A DNA stretch of 33,806 nucleotides from Papillibacter sp. (lineage in GTDB: Bacteria; Bacillota; Clostridia; Oscillospirales; Oscillospiraceae), in NCBI GenBank assembly GCA_012838125.1, contig DUPW01000128.1, positions 1 to 33,806 on the forward strand, read 5' to 3'. The translations under genes were made by a program, and so were the position numbers. This document shows positions 23,293 through 31,371 of this stretch, piece by piece. Below the pieces are notes generated by a model. That model had not been told where the DNA came from. It saw only the letters and a program-made list of their open reading frames with translations, and did no database searches. The stretch's first letter is position 1. Each line of letters opens with the position of its first letter.

Positions 23293-24111
23293 ATGTATAC
23301 GCTGGAAGAGTTCAACAAAGCCGGCCGCGACCTGGAGGAGATTCTGCACCTACGGTCGGCCCCCATCGCCCTGAAGCTCATCGATGAAGGGGAGGTGCCC
23401 GAAGGGTGCGCCCGACCTTCGGAGCAGGGGACGCACTATGCCCTCTGTCAGGCCTTTGCGGCGGTGCGGCGAAACCGCCGGTCTTTCGCCATGTTTAAGG
23501 AAGACCACTGGTGCCTGTGGCCCCTAATCAGTTTCCGCAACGTGGAGCTGGACGAGGATGACGTAAACTACCTCGGCTCCATGCAGTTTATCAAGGACCC
23601 GAAGAAGAGCCTTGAGTTTTACAAAGCCCATTTTCCCATGATTGACCCGGACAAAGCCCGCGCCGGTCTTGCCATCGCCCCCCTTGAGTCCTGCACCTTT
23701 ACGCCGGACGTGGTGGTGGTCTACTGCATCCCTGCACAGCTGCGTCAGCTTCTTATGGCGGCGAAATACCACGATGCACTAGTGCCGGAGGCCTGCCTCC
23801 AGACCGTCAACTCCTGCGGTGCGGCCGTCCTGCCCATTATAAACGGCGAAACTCACTACAATACGGCCATCCCCGACCCCGGCGAATTTGAGCGGAGCCT
23901 TGCGTGGGACGACGAGATGATTTTCACCGTCTCCGGTGAAAAGTTTGAGACGCTCATGGACGCCGTCCGCTCCATCACAAAGATGGGCTTCGGCTTCAGG
24001 CAGCTGGCTTATGATATGAATCTGGAGTACCCCAGAGCGAAGTTCTACAACGAGATGTTTGAAAAGTGGGGACTTCCCACCGGCAGCGAGTGGAAGGTGG
24101 GTGACCGGTAA
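23293..24111 (+). CDS. DUF169 family protein (first of a tandem pair)
   Basis: The 272-residue soluble protein matches the DUF169 family, whose biochemical role is not established. Conserved elements are SAPIALKLI near the N-terminus, ALCQAF, FKEDHWCLWPLISF (near residue 70), SCTFTPDVVVVYCIPAQLRQ (near residue 137) and NSCGAAVLPIING. Cysteines within these motifs are shared with the following gene, which suggests a metal or cofactor site. Its stop overlaps the start of the second DUF169 gene (TAATG), so the proteins are co-translated and may form a heteromer. Confidence 0.88.
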   Translation: MYTLEEFNKAGRDLEEILHLRSAPIALKLIDEGEVPEGCARPSEQGTHYALCQAFAAVRRNRRSFAMFKEDHWCLWPLISFRNVELDEDDVNYLGSMQFIKDPKKSLEFYKAHFPMIDPDKARAGLAIAPLESCTFTPDVVVVYCIPAQLRQLLMAAKYHDALVPEACLQTVNSCGAAVLPIINGETHYNTAIPDPGEFERSLAWDDEMIFTVSGEKFETLMDAVRSITKMGFGFRQLAYDMNLEYPRAKFYNEMFEKWGLPTGSEWKVGDR

Positions 24112-24938
24112 TGGAGAAAAGCGCAGCGGCCCCGACGGTATCGGATTACAACGAGATGGGGGAGAAGCTGGAGCGGCTTTTGCTCCTGCGGTATTCGCCC
24201 ATTGCCCTGAAAGTCCTGCACGAGGGGGATGACATCCCGGAAGGGACCATCCGGCCCAAGCGGGACAAGGGTGAGCATCTTGCCATGTGCCAGGCCTTTG
24301 CGAAGGTGCGGCGGGACCGCGCGGCTATAACGATGCTCAAAGAGGACCACTGGTGCGTCTGGCCCCTCATTTCCTACGGCCTTGTCCCCGTGGAGGAGGA
24401 AGACTATGAGGAGCTGGGCTCAAAGTTCTTCGTTAAAGACCCCCAGTGGGGCGTTGAGTACTTCCGGAAAGACTACCCGCGCCTGAATGACACAAAGGTC
24501 ATCGGCTTCTCCATCGCACCCCTTCGCAGTTGTACCTTCATTCCCGACCTTGTGTGTACATACTGCCGCCCCGCCCAAATTCGCAGTTTCCAGATGGCGG
24601 CGAAGTTCCAGTCGGGCAAGATGATGGATGTGCGGCTCGACCCTGTAGACTCCTGCGTCCACTCCACCATACCCGTCCTCAACGGGCAGGACTACAACAT
24701 CACCTTCCCGGACCCCGGCGAATACGAGCGGGCCCTCACGGACGAGGACGAGGTGATGTTCACCATGCGCGCAGAAAAGCTCTCCGAAATCATAAGCGGT
24801 ATCGAATTTCTCTGCCGGACGGGCTTCGGATATAAGGAACTGTCCATGGAAATGACCTACGATTTCCCCCGCCCGAAGTTCTACAACGACATGTTTGAAA
24901 AATGGGGTCTCGAAGCGGGCCGGGAGTGGCGAAAATAA
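24111..24938 (+). CDS. DUF169 family protein (second of a tandem pair)
   Basis: The 275-residue protein is a diverged paralogue of the previous gene with the same ordered motifs: YSPIALKVL, AMCQAF, LKEDHWCVWPLISY, SCTFIPDLVCTYCRPAQIRS and DSCVHSTIPVLNG. Its start codon overlaps the previous stop by one base. Function is unknown. A terminator (24970-25004) closes the unit. The pair is adjacent to the dipeptidase gene but separated from it by 640 bases. Confidence 0.88.
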   Translation: MEKSAAAPTVSDYNEMGEKLERLLLLRYSPIALKVLHEGDDIPEGTIRPKRDKGEHLAMCQAFAKVRRDRAAITMLKEDHWCVWPLISYGLVPVEEEDYEELGSKFFVKDPQWGVEYFRKDYPRLNDTKVIGFSIAPLRSCTFIPDLVCTYCRPAQIRSFQMAAKFQSGKMMDVRLDPVDSCVHSTIPVLNGQDYNITFPDPGEYERALTDEDEVMFTMRAEKLSEIISGIEFLCRTGFGYKELSMEMTYDFPRPKFYNDMFEKWGLEAGREWRK

Positions 24939-24969
24939 GCCGCCCTCACGCAAAACATCCCATGAAATC

Positions 24970-25004
24970 AAAAAGCAAGGCGCCTTAATCGGTGCCTTGC
25001 TTTT
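24970..25004. terminator. Bidirectional terminator between the DUF169 and nucleotidyltransferase genes
   Basis: AAAAGCAAGGC and GTGCCTTGCTTTT form a stem of at least ten pairs, with A and T runs on both sides (TTTTATTTT on the plus strand). It lies between convergent genes and can serve both. Confidence 0.85.
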
Positions 25005-25007
25005 ATT

Positions 25008-25679
25008 TTACGCGTATTCACGAATGACGCTCGATGCCCACTGAAACAGCAAATCGGAGAGCCTGTCAAAGTCCCGAGGGGCGAAAACCGCCTCTTGGCC
25101 AAGCGCCATCGCCGTTTCAAGGATAGGGCGATCCGGCGGCATGAGAAGGGGGAGAAGGTCGGCTTTTCTTTTGCGATATATGCCCGTCAGAAGATAGGAA
25201 ATCGCCTGAACTGTGAACACTGCCGATTTATACAGCCCTTTGAGCATCTCACAGCTTCTTTCGTGCACCATGTTGTGCCCGCAGACGTGATAGATGCTGC
25301 AGGCGCCGATTCTCACGGCGCGCCTTATATCCTCGGTTTCAATTTTGTCTGGCAGGAAATCGAGGCTGCCGTAAATCGGCGTGGTGTCATGGTAAAACTG
25401 AAACAGGTCGGAGCGTTCCCAGTTTTCAAGTTCTCTTATGCCGGAGATAAAGCCGCAGGCTTTATCCCGGTAGGGAAGTGTGTCGAGCATTTTAGAGTAG
25501 GCCCGCAAATCCTCCGGTTTTGCTTCGTCCAGTATGACCACTACGTCGATATCGCTCTTATCCGTTGCTTCGCCGCGGCCGTAACTGCCCTGCAGGCCGA
25601 CGAAGATAAGACGCGAGGGGAAAAGGGCCTTTAGCGAGGCTAAGAATTCCGGTATCCAAGTGTCAATTTTGGCGTGCAT
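25008..25679 (-). CDS. Nucleotidyltransferase-domain protein
   Basis: The 223-residue protein begins with a minimal nucleotidyltransferase fold (Pol beta superfamily): GLQGSYGRGEATDKSDIDVVVIL, where GS-x-x-RGE and the DxD (SDIDV) bind the nucleotide and metal. The remainder is helical and resembles HEPN-like or kanamycin-type C-terminal halves. The usual roles are adenylyl or nucleotidyl transfer to antibiotics or proteins; the specific target is unknown. The ATG follows GAGGTGA. It begins 9 bases after the GNAT gene upstream, so the two are co-transcribed. Confidence 0.8.
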   Translation of the reverse strand: MHAKIDTWIPEFLASLKALFPSRLIFVGLQGSYGRGEATDKSDIDVVVILDEAKPEDLRAYSKMLDTLPYRDKACGFISGIRELENWERSDLFQFYHDTTPIYGSLDFLPDKIETEDIRRAVRIGACSIYHVCGHNMVHERSCEMLKGLYKSAVFTVQAISYLLTGIYRKRKADLLPLLMPPDRPILETAMALGQEAVFAPRDFDRLSDLLFQWASSVIREYA

Positions 25680-25688
25680 GGTATCACC

Positions 25689-26114
25689 TCACCGCCTTGT
25701 CCAGTGCATGACAAGCTCACGCTCCCCCGTATTCTCGTCAATCTGCTTCTCCGTCACCACAAAGCCTTCTCTCAGATAAAACGCCGCGGCGCGGGCGTTC
25801 TTTTCGTAAACGTGCAGGGAGAGCCCGTTACGATTTTGCTTTACATAATCCAGAAGCGCTCTCCCGATTCCTTTTGATTGATAGGGTGAATCCACAAAAA
25901 TCCCTTCGATAGAATCCTCCACTAAACCGACAAAGCCGCAGATTGCGCCGCTTTCTTCGTAGACGTACACCTTTGCGGCAGGAAGCATCTCTTTGACCAT
26001 GTCAAAATGGCGATGCCAGTAGCTCTCGGCAATAAAATGATGCGCGCGGATATTGGCGTTAAGCCAAATAGCCATTACGCTGTCAATATGTGCGGTGCTT
26101 AGCTTTTTAATCAT
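25689..26114 (-). CDS. GNAT-family N-acetyltransferase
   Basis: The 141-residue protein is a single GNAT domain. The acetyl-CoA-binding motif is SPYQSKGIGRALLDYVK (near residue 76), and the final beta strand pattern NARAAAFYLREGFVVTEKQ is intact, as in YjaB-like enzymes. The acceptor is unknown. It sits directly upstream of the nucleotidyltransferase gene, and the pairing of two transferases is compatible with a small-molecule or antibiotic-modification role; that is only a suggestion. Confidence 0.88.
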   Translation of the reverse strand: MIKKLSTAHIDSVMAIWLNANIRAHHFIAESYWHRHFDMVKEMLPAAKVYVYEESGAICGFVGLVEDSIEGIFVDSPYQSKGIGRALLDYVKQNRNGLSLHVYEKNARAAAFYLREGFVVTEKQIDENTGERELVMHWTRR

Positions 26115-26275
26115 GTTAGCCCTTTGTGTCCCATGAAGTGTTAAATAGCGGGGCAGGAATTTCGCCCGTACAAGTCGAAAGGTGCATCATTATGAATAGA
26201 AGGCAATGCGCCCTTTTCCGCTGACGGCGGAGGGGTTGACCGGCTGTCTTTCAAAAAAACCGGATGGAAAGGCAT

Positions 26276-26905
26276 TCACGAAAGGCTGGTGTTAGCGCCC
26301 CGGATATTGCACTCGGCGAGGATTTCATCAAGCTCTCTGCGGCCTTTTTCCGTCAGGAGATGGAAGAGCGCTCCCCATATATGGCGGCGGAAGTTCATAC
26401 CGTGGGCGGTGGCCTGCTGCAGCCTGGAAAAGGGCGCCCAGTAGATGATGGACATATACAGCATGTCGATGAGACGCTCATACTCACCCTCAAACAGCTC
26501 GGGGCGGAAGAATCCGTTGTCCCGAAGGGTGGCAAAGGCATTGTTTAGATGGGGCAGAATGCGTTTATACCGCCGGCGCTGCCTTTGGAAGATGTTCTCG
26601 GAGATTTGACCAAGCTGGGTATGGTGCAGGAAGAAATAGGAATGGGACACCACCGTTTTCTGCATGTTGATGAACATGGTGTCCAGTTCCCTTATGGTGC
26701 CCGGCGCTTGCGGGGGGAGGGACCCTTTTTCTGAATCCAGAAGACTTTCGATGATGTCTTCCTTCTTACTGAAATGATAGGTGAGATTCCCTTTGCTGAT
26801 GCCGACGGCTTCGGCAATATCCCGCAGGGAGACGCCGTTGTAACCGTATTGATTAAACAGCGTTCGGGCCGCATTCAAAATCTCCTGCCGCGTATCCCTT
26901 TTCAT
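26276..26905 (-). CDS. TetR-family repressor of the MATE exporter
   Basis: The 209-residue protein has an N-terminal TetR helix-turn-helix (TRQEILNAARTLFNQYGYNGVSLRDIAEAVGISKGNLTYHF in two stretches, residues 5-45) and a variable C-terminal ligand domain. It begins 12 bases after the MATE stop on the same strand and so is the second gene of that operon. A CGTCCT-N11-AGGACG inverted repeat overlaps the operon's promoter and is the likely operator. The inducer is probably an exported compound. Confidence 0.92.
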   Translation of the reverse strand: MKRDTRQEILNAARTLFNQYGYNGVSLRDIAEAVGISKGNLTYHFSKKEDIIESLLDSEKGSLPPQAPGTIRELDTMFINMQKTVVSHSYFFLHHTQLGQISENIFQRQRRRYKRILPHLNNAFATLRDNGFFRPELFEGEYERLIDMLYMSIIYWAPFSRLQQATAHGMNFRRHIWGALFHLLTEKGRRELDEILAECNIRGANTSLS

Positions 26906-26917
26906 AACGCACCCGCT

Positions 26918-28360
26918 TTATATCGCACCATCGGCGCGGTTTTCAGCGATGACATCCCCAACGCTCTCCGGTTCCGGCAGGGCCTCTTTCTCCGCCTGAA
27001 GCCTATTGAGCGCCTTCACTTGTCTGAAGCCCACGTACGAGAAGACGAAGGCGGCGATACCGTCAGAAACAGGGGCGGCGAAGAGAAGGCCGTCTATCCC
27101 CCAGAGAAGCGGAAAGATGATAAGAAATGGCGTGAGGAGCAGCCCCTGCCGGATAACGGCCATCCAGAAGCCCAGGTTGGCCTTCCCGACGGAGGTGCAG
27201 AAGGTGGACGTAATCGGCTGCAGGGGATGCAGGAACATCATAAACAGATACGTGCGCATATAGCGCGTGGCGAACTCGTAGAACAGGGGATCATCCGAAC
27301 CAAACAGGCTCATGATTTGTCTCGGAAAGATCTGGAAGACGATAAAGGCGCAGGTGGAAATCGTTAACGAGTAACGCAGCGCCTTGAGGAACGTCTCTTT
27401 GACACGGTCGTACTGGCGGCTGCCCATGTTATACCCGTAAATCGGCTGGCAGCCCTGCCCGATGCCGATAATTCCCGAGAAGAACACAAGTGACACTTTG
27501 CCCACGGCGCCGGAGGCGGCGATGGCAATTTCGCTTCCGTAATGGGACATGGCGCCGTAATGGCGCAGGCCGTTCATCAGTACGATTTGCACAATCGTCA
27601 TGAGAACATGCGTCGTAAAGGCGGCAAAGCCGAGGGAGGTGATAGCCCGAATGGCGTCAAATCTAAGCCGCATAATCCTGAAGGAAAACTTCACGCACTT
27701 AAACCGTTTGAGCAGGTAGATGACGGCAAGGACGGTGGACAGAAGCTGGCCCAGCACCGTGGCCAGCGCTACGCCCGGGATGCCCATGTCAAAACCGAAC
27801 AGGAAAATCGGGTCAAAGACGATATTGAAGACCGCTCCGGAAAGCAGGACGATGCTGGAGTACGTGGGGCTTCCGTCGGCGCGGATAAAATACGCCAGCC
27901 CCGTGGATAAGATACCGAGCACCAGGCCAATGCTGATAATCCTCGCGTAATCGACGGCGTAGGGCATAATCAGCTCCGTGGCGCCGAAGAGATAGAGGAG
28001 GGGCTTGAGGAAAATGAAAGTCCCGGCGGAGAGAAGAACACCGATAATCAGCAGGAGAGACACGGCGTTGCCGAGGACTCTCCCGGCCTTATCAAAGTCC
28101 TTCTGGCCGAGGAATATGCTGAAACGGGATGCACCGCCCATGCCGATGAGAGCGGCCACAGAGAGGGTAATGGACACAAGGGGGAAGGCGATATTCGTCG
28201 CAGCGACGCCTAAATCGCCGATTGCCTGTCCGATAAAGACCTGGTCGGCGATGTTATGTATGGAGCTGACGAGCTGCGTAATAATCCCCGGAATGGCAAA
28301 CTTCCAGATAAGGCCCCTTATGGGCTTCGTTCCAAGCGGATTTGCGACAGTGGCTTCCAA
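26918..28360 (-). CDS. MATE-family multidrug/cation exporter (MepA-like)
   Basis: The 480-residue protein has 12 hydrophobic segments in the two-fold MATE arrangement, with family patterns such as VSSIHNIADQVFIGQAIG and GCQPIYGYNMG near the middle. MATE proteins export drugs or metabolites in exchange for sodium or protons. The frame stays open to an ATG at 28393, but AAGGAGG lies inside that extension and is ideally spaced for a TTG at 28360, which is therefore the better start. A TetR gene follows in the same operon, consistent with drug-responsive control. Confidence 0.93.
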   Translation of the reverse strand: MEATVANPLGTKPIRGLIWKFAIPGIITQLVSSIHNIADQVFIGQAIGDLGVAATNIAFPLVSITLSVAALIGMGGASRFSIFLGQKDFDKAGRVLGNAVSLLLIIGVLLSAGTFIFLKPLLYLFGATELIMPYAVDYARIISIGLVLGILSTGLAYFIRADGSPTYSSIVLLSGAVFNIVFDPIFLFGFDMGIPGVALATVLGQLLSTVLAVIYLLKRFKCVKFSFRIMRLRFDAIRAITSLGFAAFTTHVLMTIVQIVLMNGLRHYGAMSHYGSEIAIAASGAVGKVSLVFFSGIIGIGQGCQPIYGYNMGSRQYDRVKETFLKALRYSLTISTCAFIVFQIFPRQIMSLFGSDDPLFYEFATRYMRTYLFMMFLHPLQPITSTFCTSVGKANLGFWMAVIRQGLLLTPFLIIFPLLWGIDGLLFAAPVSDGIAAFVFSYVGFRQVKALNRLQAEKEALPEPESVGDVIAENRADGAI

Positions 28361-28411
28361 AAAGGTATCCTCCTTATAGGCCAATAGGCTCAAAATAAAT
28401 TATTAATAAAA

Positions 28412-28447
28412 ATAATAGCCCATTCGTCCTAATCCGTCAAGAGGACG
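28412..28447 (-). promoter_or_regulatory. Promoter and candidate TetR operator of the MATE-tetR operon
   Basis: On the minus strand TTGACG (28435-28440) and TATTAT (28412-28417) are separated by 17 bases, close to the sigma-A consensus. An inverted repeat CGTCCT-N11-AGGACG (28425-28447) overlaps the -35 box, which is where a TetR dimer would block polymerase. Confidence 0.7.
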
Positions 28448-28462
28448 GGTCGCAGTGCCAAT

Positions 28463-28498
28463 AAAAAAATACGTGCAGATGGAAATCTGCACGTATTT
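28463..28498 (-). terminator. Rho-independent terminator of the AGCS symporter gene
   Basis: AAATACGTGCAGAT (28467-28480) pairs perfectly with ATCTGCACGTATTT (28485-28498) around a 4-base loop, followed on the minus strand by seven T. It lies between the symporter gene and the promoter of the MATE operon. Confidence 0.9.
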
Positions 28499-28518
28499 CT
28501 TGTATTCGTAAGCGAACG

Positions 28519-29892
28519 CTAGCTCTTTTTGCGCGCATCCAGGGCGCCTTTTACAACGACGCCCGTGAGGGCAAATAGGGCAATGGCGTTGGGGATAACC
28601 ATCAGCTGGTTGAACATATCGGTCAGTTCCCAGACGAGGTCGTTGGAGACCAGCGTGCCGAGGAAGATGAACACGAGGGCGGCAACGGTGTAAACGGTGG
28701 TGGACTTGTTGCCAAAGAGGTAAATCCCGTTGATTTTGCCGAACAGGTTCCAGCTGAGGATGGTGGAGAAAGCGAAGAAGAACAGGCAGGCCGCCACGAA
28801 GATGTTGCCGGCGCTTGACCCGAAGACGGTACCAAAGGCCGTCTGGGCGAGGTTGGTCCTGTCGATGCTCTCCGGAATGATGCCGCCGGAGAGGATGCCG
28901 TTTCCGGCGTAGAGGGTGGCGATAATGACGAGGGCGTTGAGGGTGAGGACCACGAAGGTATCGATAAAGAGGCCCGTCATGGCGACGACGCCCTGATCAT
29001 GCGGCTTTGCCACGTTTGCCTGGGCGTGGGCGTGGGGGGTAGAGCCCATACCGGCTTCGTTGGAGAACAGGCCGCGCTTGGCTCCCTGGCTGATGGCCTG
29101 CTTTATGGCGAAGCCGATGCTGCCGCCGATGATGGCCTGCGGCTGGAAGGCATAGCGGAAAATCATACCAAAGGCTTCCGGCACAAAGCGGATGCGGGCG
29201 ATGAGGACGACCACAGCGCCCAGTAGGAAGATGACCGCCATAACAGGGACGATTTTCTCCGTGACGGAGGCAAGGCGCTTGATGCCGCCGAGGAAAATGG
29301 TGGCGCAGATTGCGACGAGCACGATGCCCATGATCCAGGAGGGGATGCCGAGGGCAGTACTGACGGTGGAGCCAATGGAGTTGGACTGAACCATGCAACC
29401 GAAGAAGCCGAGGGCGAGAATGATGGCGATGGAGAAGAAGCCGGCGAGGAACTTGCCGAATCGGCCTTTAAACGCGGTGGTGATGTAGTAGACGGGGCCG
29501 CCGAGGACGTTGCCGTCCGCATCTTTCTGCCGCGTTGTCTGGGCGAGAACGGCTTCGGCGTAAATCGTGGCCATTCCGAGGAAGGCGATAATCCACATCC
29601 AGAAGATGGCGCCCGGGCCGCCCATCAGAATCGCGCCGCTGGCGCCGATGACGTTGCCCGTGCCCACCTGAGCGGCCACGGCCGTTGCCAGAGCCTGAAA
29701 GGAGCTCATGCCCGCATCGTGCTTCTTACCGAAGATAGTAAAGCCGCCAAAGGTTTTCTTAAACCCTTCGCTGAAGCAGCGAATCTGAACGAAACGGGTC
29801 CGGATGGTATACCACAGCCCCACCGAAACGAGGAGAATGATGAGAATGTAGTCAGATAGGTAGGTGTTGATTTTTTGAACGACGGATAGCAT
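28519..29892 (-). CDS. AGCS-family sodium:alanine/glycine symporter
   Basis: The 457-residue protein has about 11 membrane segments and the AGCS signature region (AVAAQVGTGNVIGASGAILMGGPGAIFWMW in two overlapping parts, near residues 70-100), plus NEAGMGSTPHAHAQA near residue 285. It imports alanine or glycine with sodium. A longer frame to 29982 lacks a ribosome binding site, whereas AAGGAGG lies 10 bases ahead of the ATG at 29892. A single-aptamer glycine riboswitch with a downstream terminator precedes it, so glycine is probably the relevant substrate. Confidence 0.95.
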   Translation of the reverse strand: MLSVVQKINTYLSDYILIILLVSVGLWYTIRTRFVQIRCFSEGFKKTFGGFTIFGKKHDAGMSSFQALATAVAAQVGTGNVIGASGAILMGGPGAIFWMWIIAFLGMATIYAEAVLAQTTRQKDADGNVLGGPVYYITTAFKGRFGKFLAGFFSIAIILALGFFGCMVQSNSIGSTVSTALGIPSWIMGIVLVAICATIFLGGIKRLASVTEKIVPVMAVIFLLGAVVVLIARIRFVPEAFGMIFRYAFQPQAIIGGSIGFAIKQAISQGAKRGLFSNEAGMGSTPHAHAQANVAKPHDQGVVAMTGLFIDTFVVLTLNALVIIATLYAGNGILSGGIIPESIDRTNLAQTAFGTVFGSSAGNIFVAACLFFFAFSTILSWNLFGKINGIYLFGNKSTTVYTVAALVFIFLGTLVSNDLVWELTDMFNQLMVIPNAIALFALTGVVVKGALDARKKS

Positions 29893-29927
29893 AAGGGGTT
29901 TTTCCTCCTTTATGTATCGCTTTGGAC

Positions 29928-29960
29928 AAAAAGAAAGAGCCGCCCTGTACGTTGCGACTC
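29928..29960 (-). terminator. Terminator in the symporter leader (riboswitch expression platform candidate)
   Basis: On the minus strand GAGTCGC (29954-29960) pairs with GCGGCTC (29937-29943), followed by TTTCTTTTT. It lies between the glycine aptamer and the symporter start. A second, weaker CCCT/AGGG stem followed by TTTTT lies nearer the aptamer at about 30037-30055. Confidence 0.65.
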
Positions 29961-30078
29961 TGGATACACTGCGAGGCTCCACACCTATCCCTACATAACG
30001 CTAGAAAGCTCAACGCCCGACTAATATGCCAAAAGCAGAAAAAGCCCTAAAAGGGAAAGCATGAAACGTACCATAACA

Positions 30079-30166
30079 GCTCTGTTCATTTGCCTGAGAG
30101 ATTCAGCGGTGCTTTGAGAGCACGCCTTACACCTTCGGCACCCAATTAAATGGGATTCTCCAAAGC
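30079..30166 (-). ncRNA. Glycine riboswitch, single aptamer
   Basis: On the minus strand the aptamer reads GCTTTGGAGAA, then a CCCA/TGGG stem, the core GGTGCCGAAGGTGTAAGG, a GTGCT/AGCAC stem, and AATCTCTCAGGCAAATGAA closing with CAGAGC, which pairs with the opening GCTTTG. These are the conserved GGAGA, GCCGAAGG and CTCTCAGG elements of the gcvT-type glycine riboswitch. Only one aptamer is present; a second was looked for in the downstream leader and not found. It lies about 190 bases ahead of the AGCS symporter gene and downstream of a good promoter. Whether glycine turns the gene on or off cannot be decided from sequence. Confidence 0.92.
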
Positions 30167-30244
30167 GCTCTCCACATCCAGTTTCGGGCGCCTTCCGACG
30201 TCCGATTCTAGATGCTTCATCGAGTATTAACTTCACAGGTCAGG

Positions 30245-30273
30245 AGTATAGCAAATTATGACCACAAGGTCAA
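30245..30273 (-). promoter_or_regulatory. Promoter of the glycine riboswitch-symporter transcript
   Basis: On the minus strand TTGACC (30268-30273) and TATACT (30245-30250) are exactly 17 bases apart, a near-consensus sigma-A promoter. The predicted start is about 70 bases ahead of the aptamer. Confidence 0.75.
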
Positions 30274-30412
30274 CAAGAAATTACTTTTTGTCATGAAAGG
30301 AAAATATCCGTCGATTATTCATTGAATTTTTGCTTTTGCGAAGCTGTTCTTCTTTAAAATTTCGCCGTCAGGGAGTATAGTTGGAGCAGTCACAAACGGG
30401 GATGTGTTGAAT

Positions 30413-31312
30413 ATGGGGATTTTAAACAGGCTTTTGGAAAAACTCGGCGCAAGACAGCCGCGTCCATCGACTCCGCCGGTCACGCCGCATCAGGAGCCGG
30501 AGGAGCCGGAAGGGCTGTGCGCCGAATCCGGCTCTCAAGACGTCGAAGGGCCTATCGCGGAAGCGGGGCTTTCCGAAAACATCCCGGAAGATTTGGAAGG
30601 ACAGACCGCCGGAACGGGATGTCTCGAAGAACAACGTGCCGAAGCAAACGCTCCGGAAGCACTGCCTGTTGAAGCAGGAGCGCCGGAAGATACGCCCGTC
30701 GAAGTTCATGCCCCCGAAGAATCGGAAGGATGGCAAAGCGACACAAGCACTTCGGCAGACCCGGATGAACCGCCCCTTGATGCACGCGCATTTGATGCAC
30801 AAGAAAGGGAACCTGCCCCGCCTGACGAGACGGCTCCCGCGTTAAACATACAGGAAGAGGGGCGCGCCGTAGCCAGTGTAGAGGACGCTGCGCCCGCCGG
30901 CAGCAAAGAAACGCAGCATACCTCCGCCGGCGATTTCGTGCAGGACTTCGGGGAGACGCAGCATACAGAGGACACCACGGCGAAAACAGAAAGGTTCTCG
31001 GGTGCCGCCTTTTATGCGAGCATGCTGTACATGAAACCCGAAAGCAAATACATAAAGCCCCTGTATAATACGGCATGGAGCCGATATGAGCCGCGGGGAA
31101 GTGAATTCGATTATGATTACTATATCGTGCGGTTTCCGCATTATTATAATGAAGCTGGGTATGAAATGTACGGAAAGACAAGGTATCAAAACGCCATTGA
31201 ACGATACCGGGATACGGATGATTTCGGCAGGAAAAACACAAATGACTGGCCAGTATGGGACCATGAAATGGACGGCGCCGATGAATTCGATTCGCGCTTC
31301 ACTTACTTATAA
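30413..31312 (+). CDS. Acidic Pro/Glu/Ala-rich protein with a Tyr-rich C-terminal part, unknown function
   Basis: From the ATG at 30413 the product is about 299 residues. After a short basic N-terminus (GILNRLLEKLGARQPRP) it is a long low-complexity acidic linker (about 20-185) with loose repeats of the type EAxAPExxPVE. The last 110 residues are different: Tyr-, Arg- and Asp-rich, with FYASMLYMKPESKYIKPLYNTAWSRYEPR in two parts, and look folded. No signal peptide or membrane segment is seen. In-frame GTG (30404) and TTG (30407) starts are also possible, because the GGGG ribosome binding site lies at about 30398-30401. A terminator follows. I do not recognise a family. Low complexity makes the N-terminal half hard to confirm as conserved. 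Confidence 0.7.
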   Translation: MGILNRLLEKLGARQPRPSTPPVTPHQEPEEPEGLCAESGSQDVEGPIAEAGLSENIPEDLEGQTAGTGCLEEQRAEANAPEALPVEAGAPEDTPVEVHAPEESEGWQSDTSTSADPDEPPLDARAFDAQEREPAPPDETAPALNIQEEGRAVASVEDAAPAGSKETQHTSAGDFVQDFGETQHTEDTTAKTERFSGAAFYASMLYMKPESKYIKPLYNTAWSRYEPRGSEFDYDYYIVRFPHYYNEAGYEMYGKTRYQNAIERYRDTDDFGRKNTNDWPVWDHEMDGADEFDSRFTYL

Positions 31313-31334
31313 AGTAATCCCTCAAAACGACATA

Positions 31335-31371
31335 AAACACGGCGCTCTGCCTGCCAGAGCGCCGTGTTTTT
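31335..31371. terminator. Bidirectional terminator after the acidic protein gene
   Basis: AACACGGCGCTCTG pairs with CAGAGCGCCGTGTT around a 5-base loop, with a T-run on the plus strand and an A-run on its other side (T on the minus strand). It lies between the plus-strand acidic-protein gene and the minus-strand GNAT pseudogene. Confidence 0.88.

Noticed and set aside
29961-30078. Second glycine aptamer between the riboswitch and the symporter
   Set aside because: The conserved CCGAAGG and CTCTCAGG elements are absent from this part.
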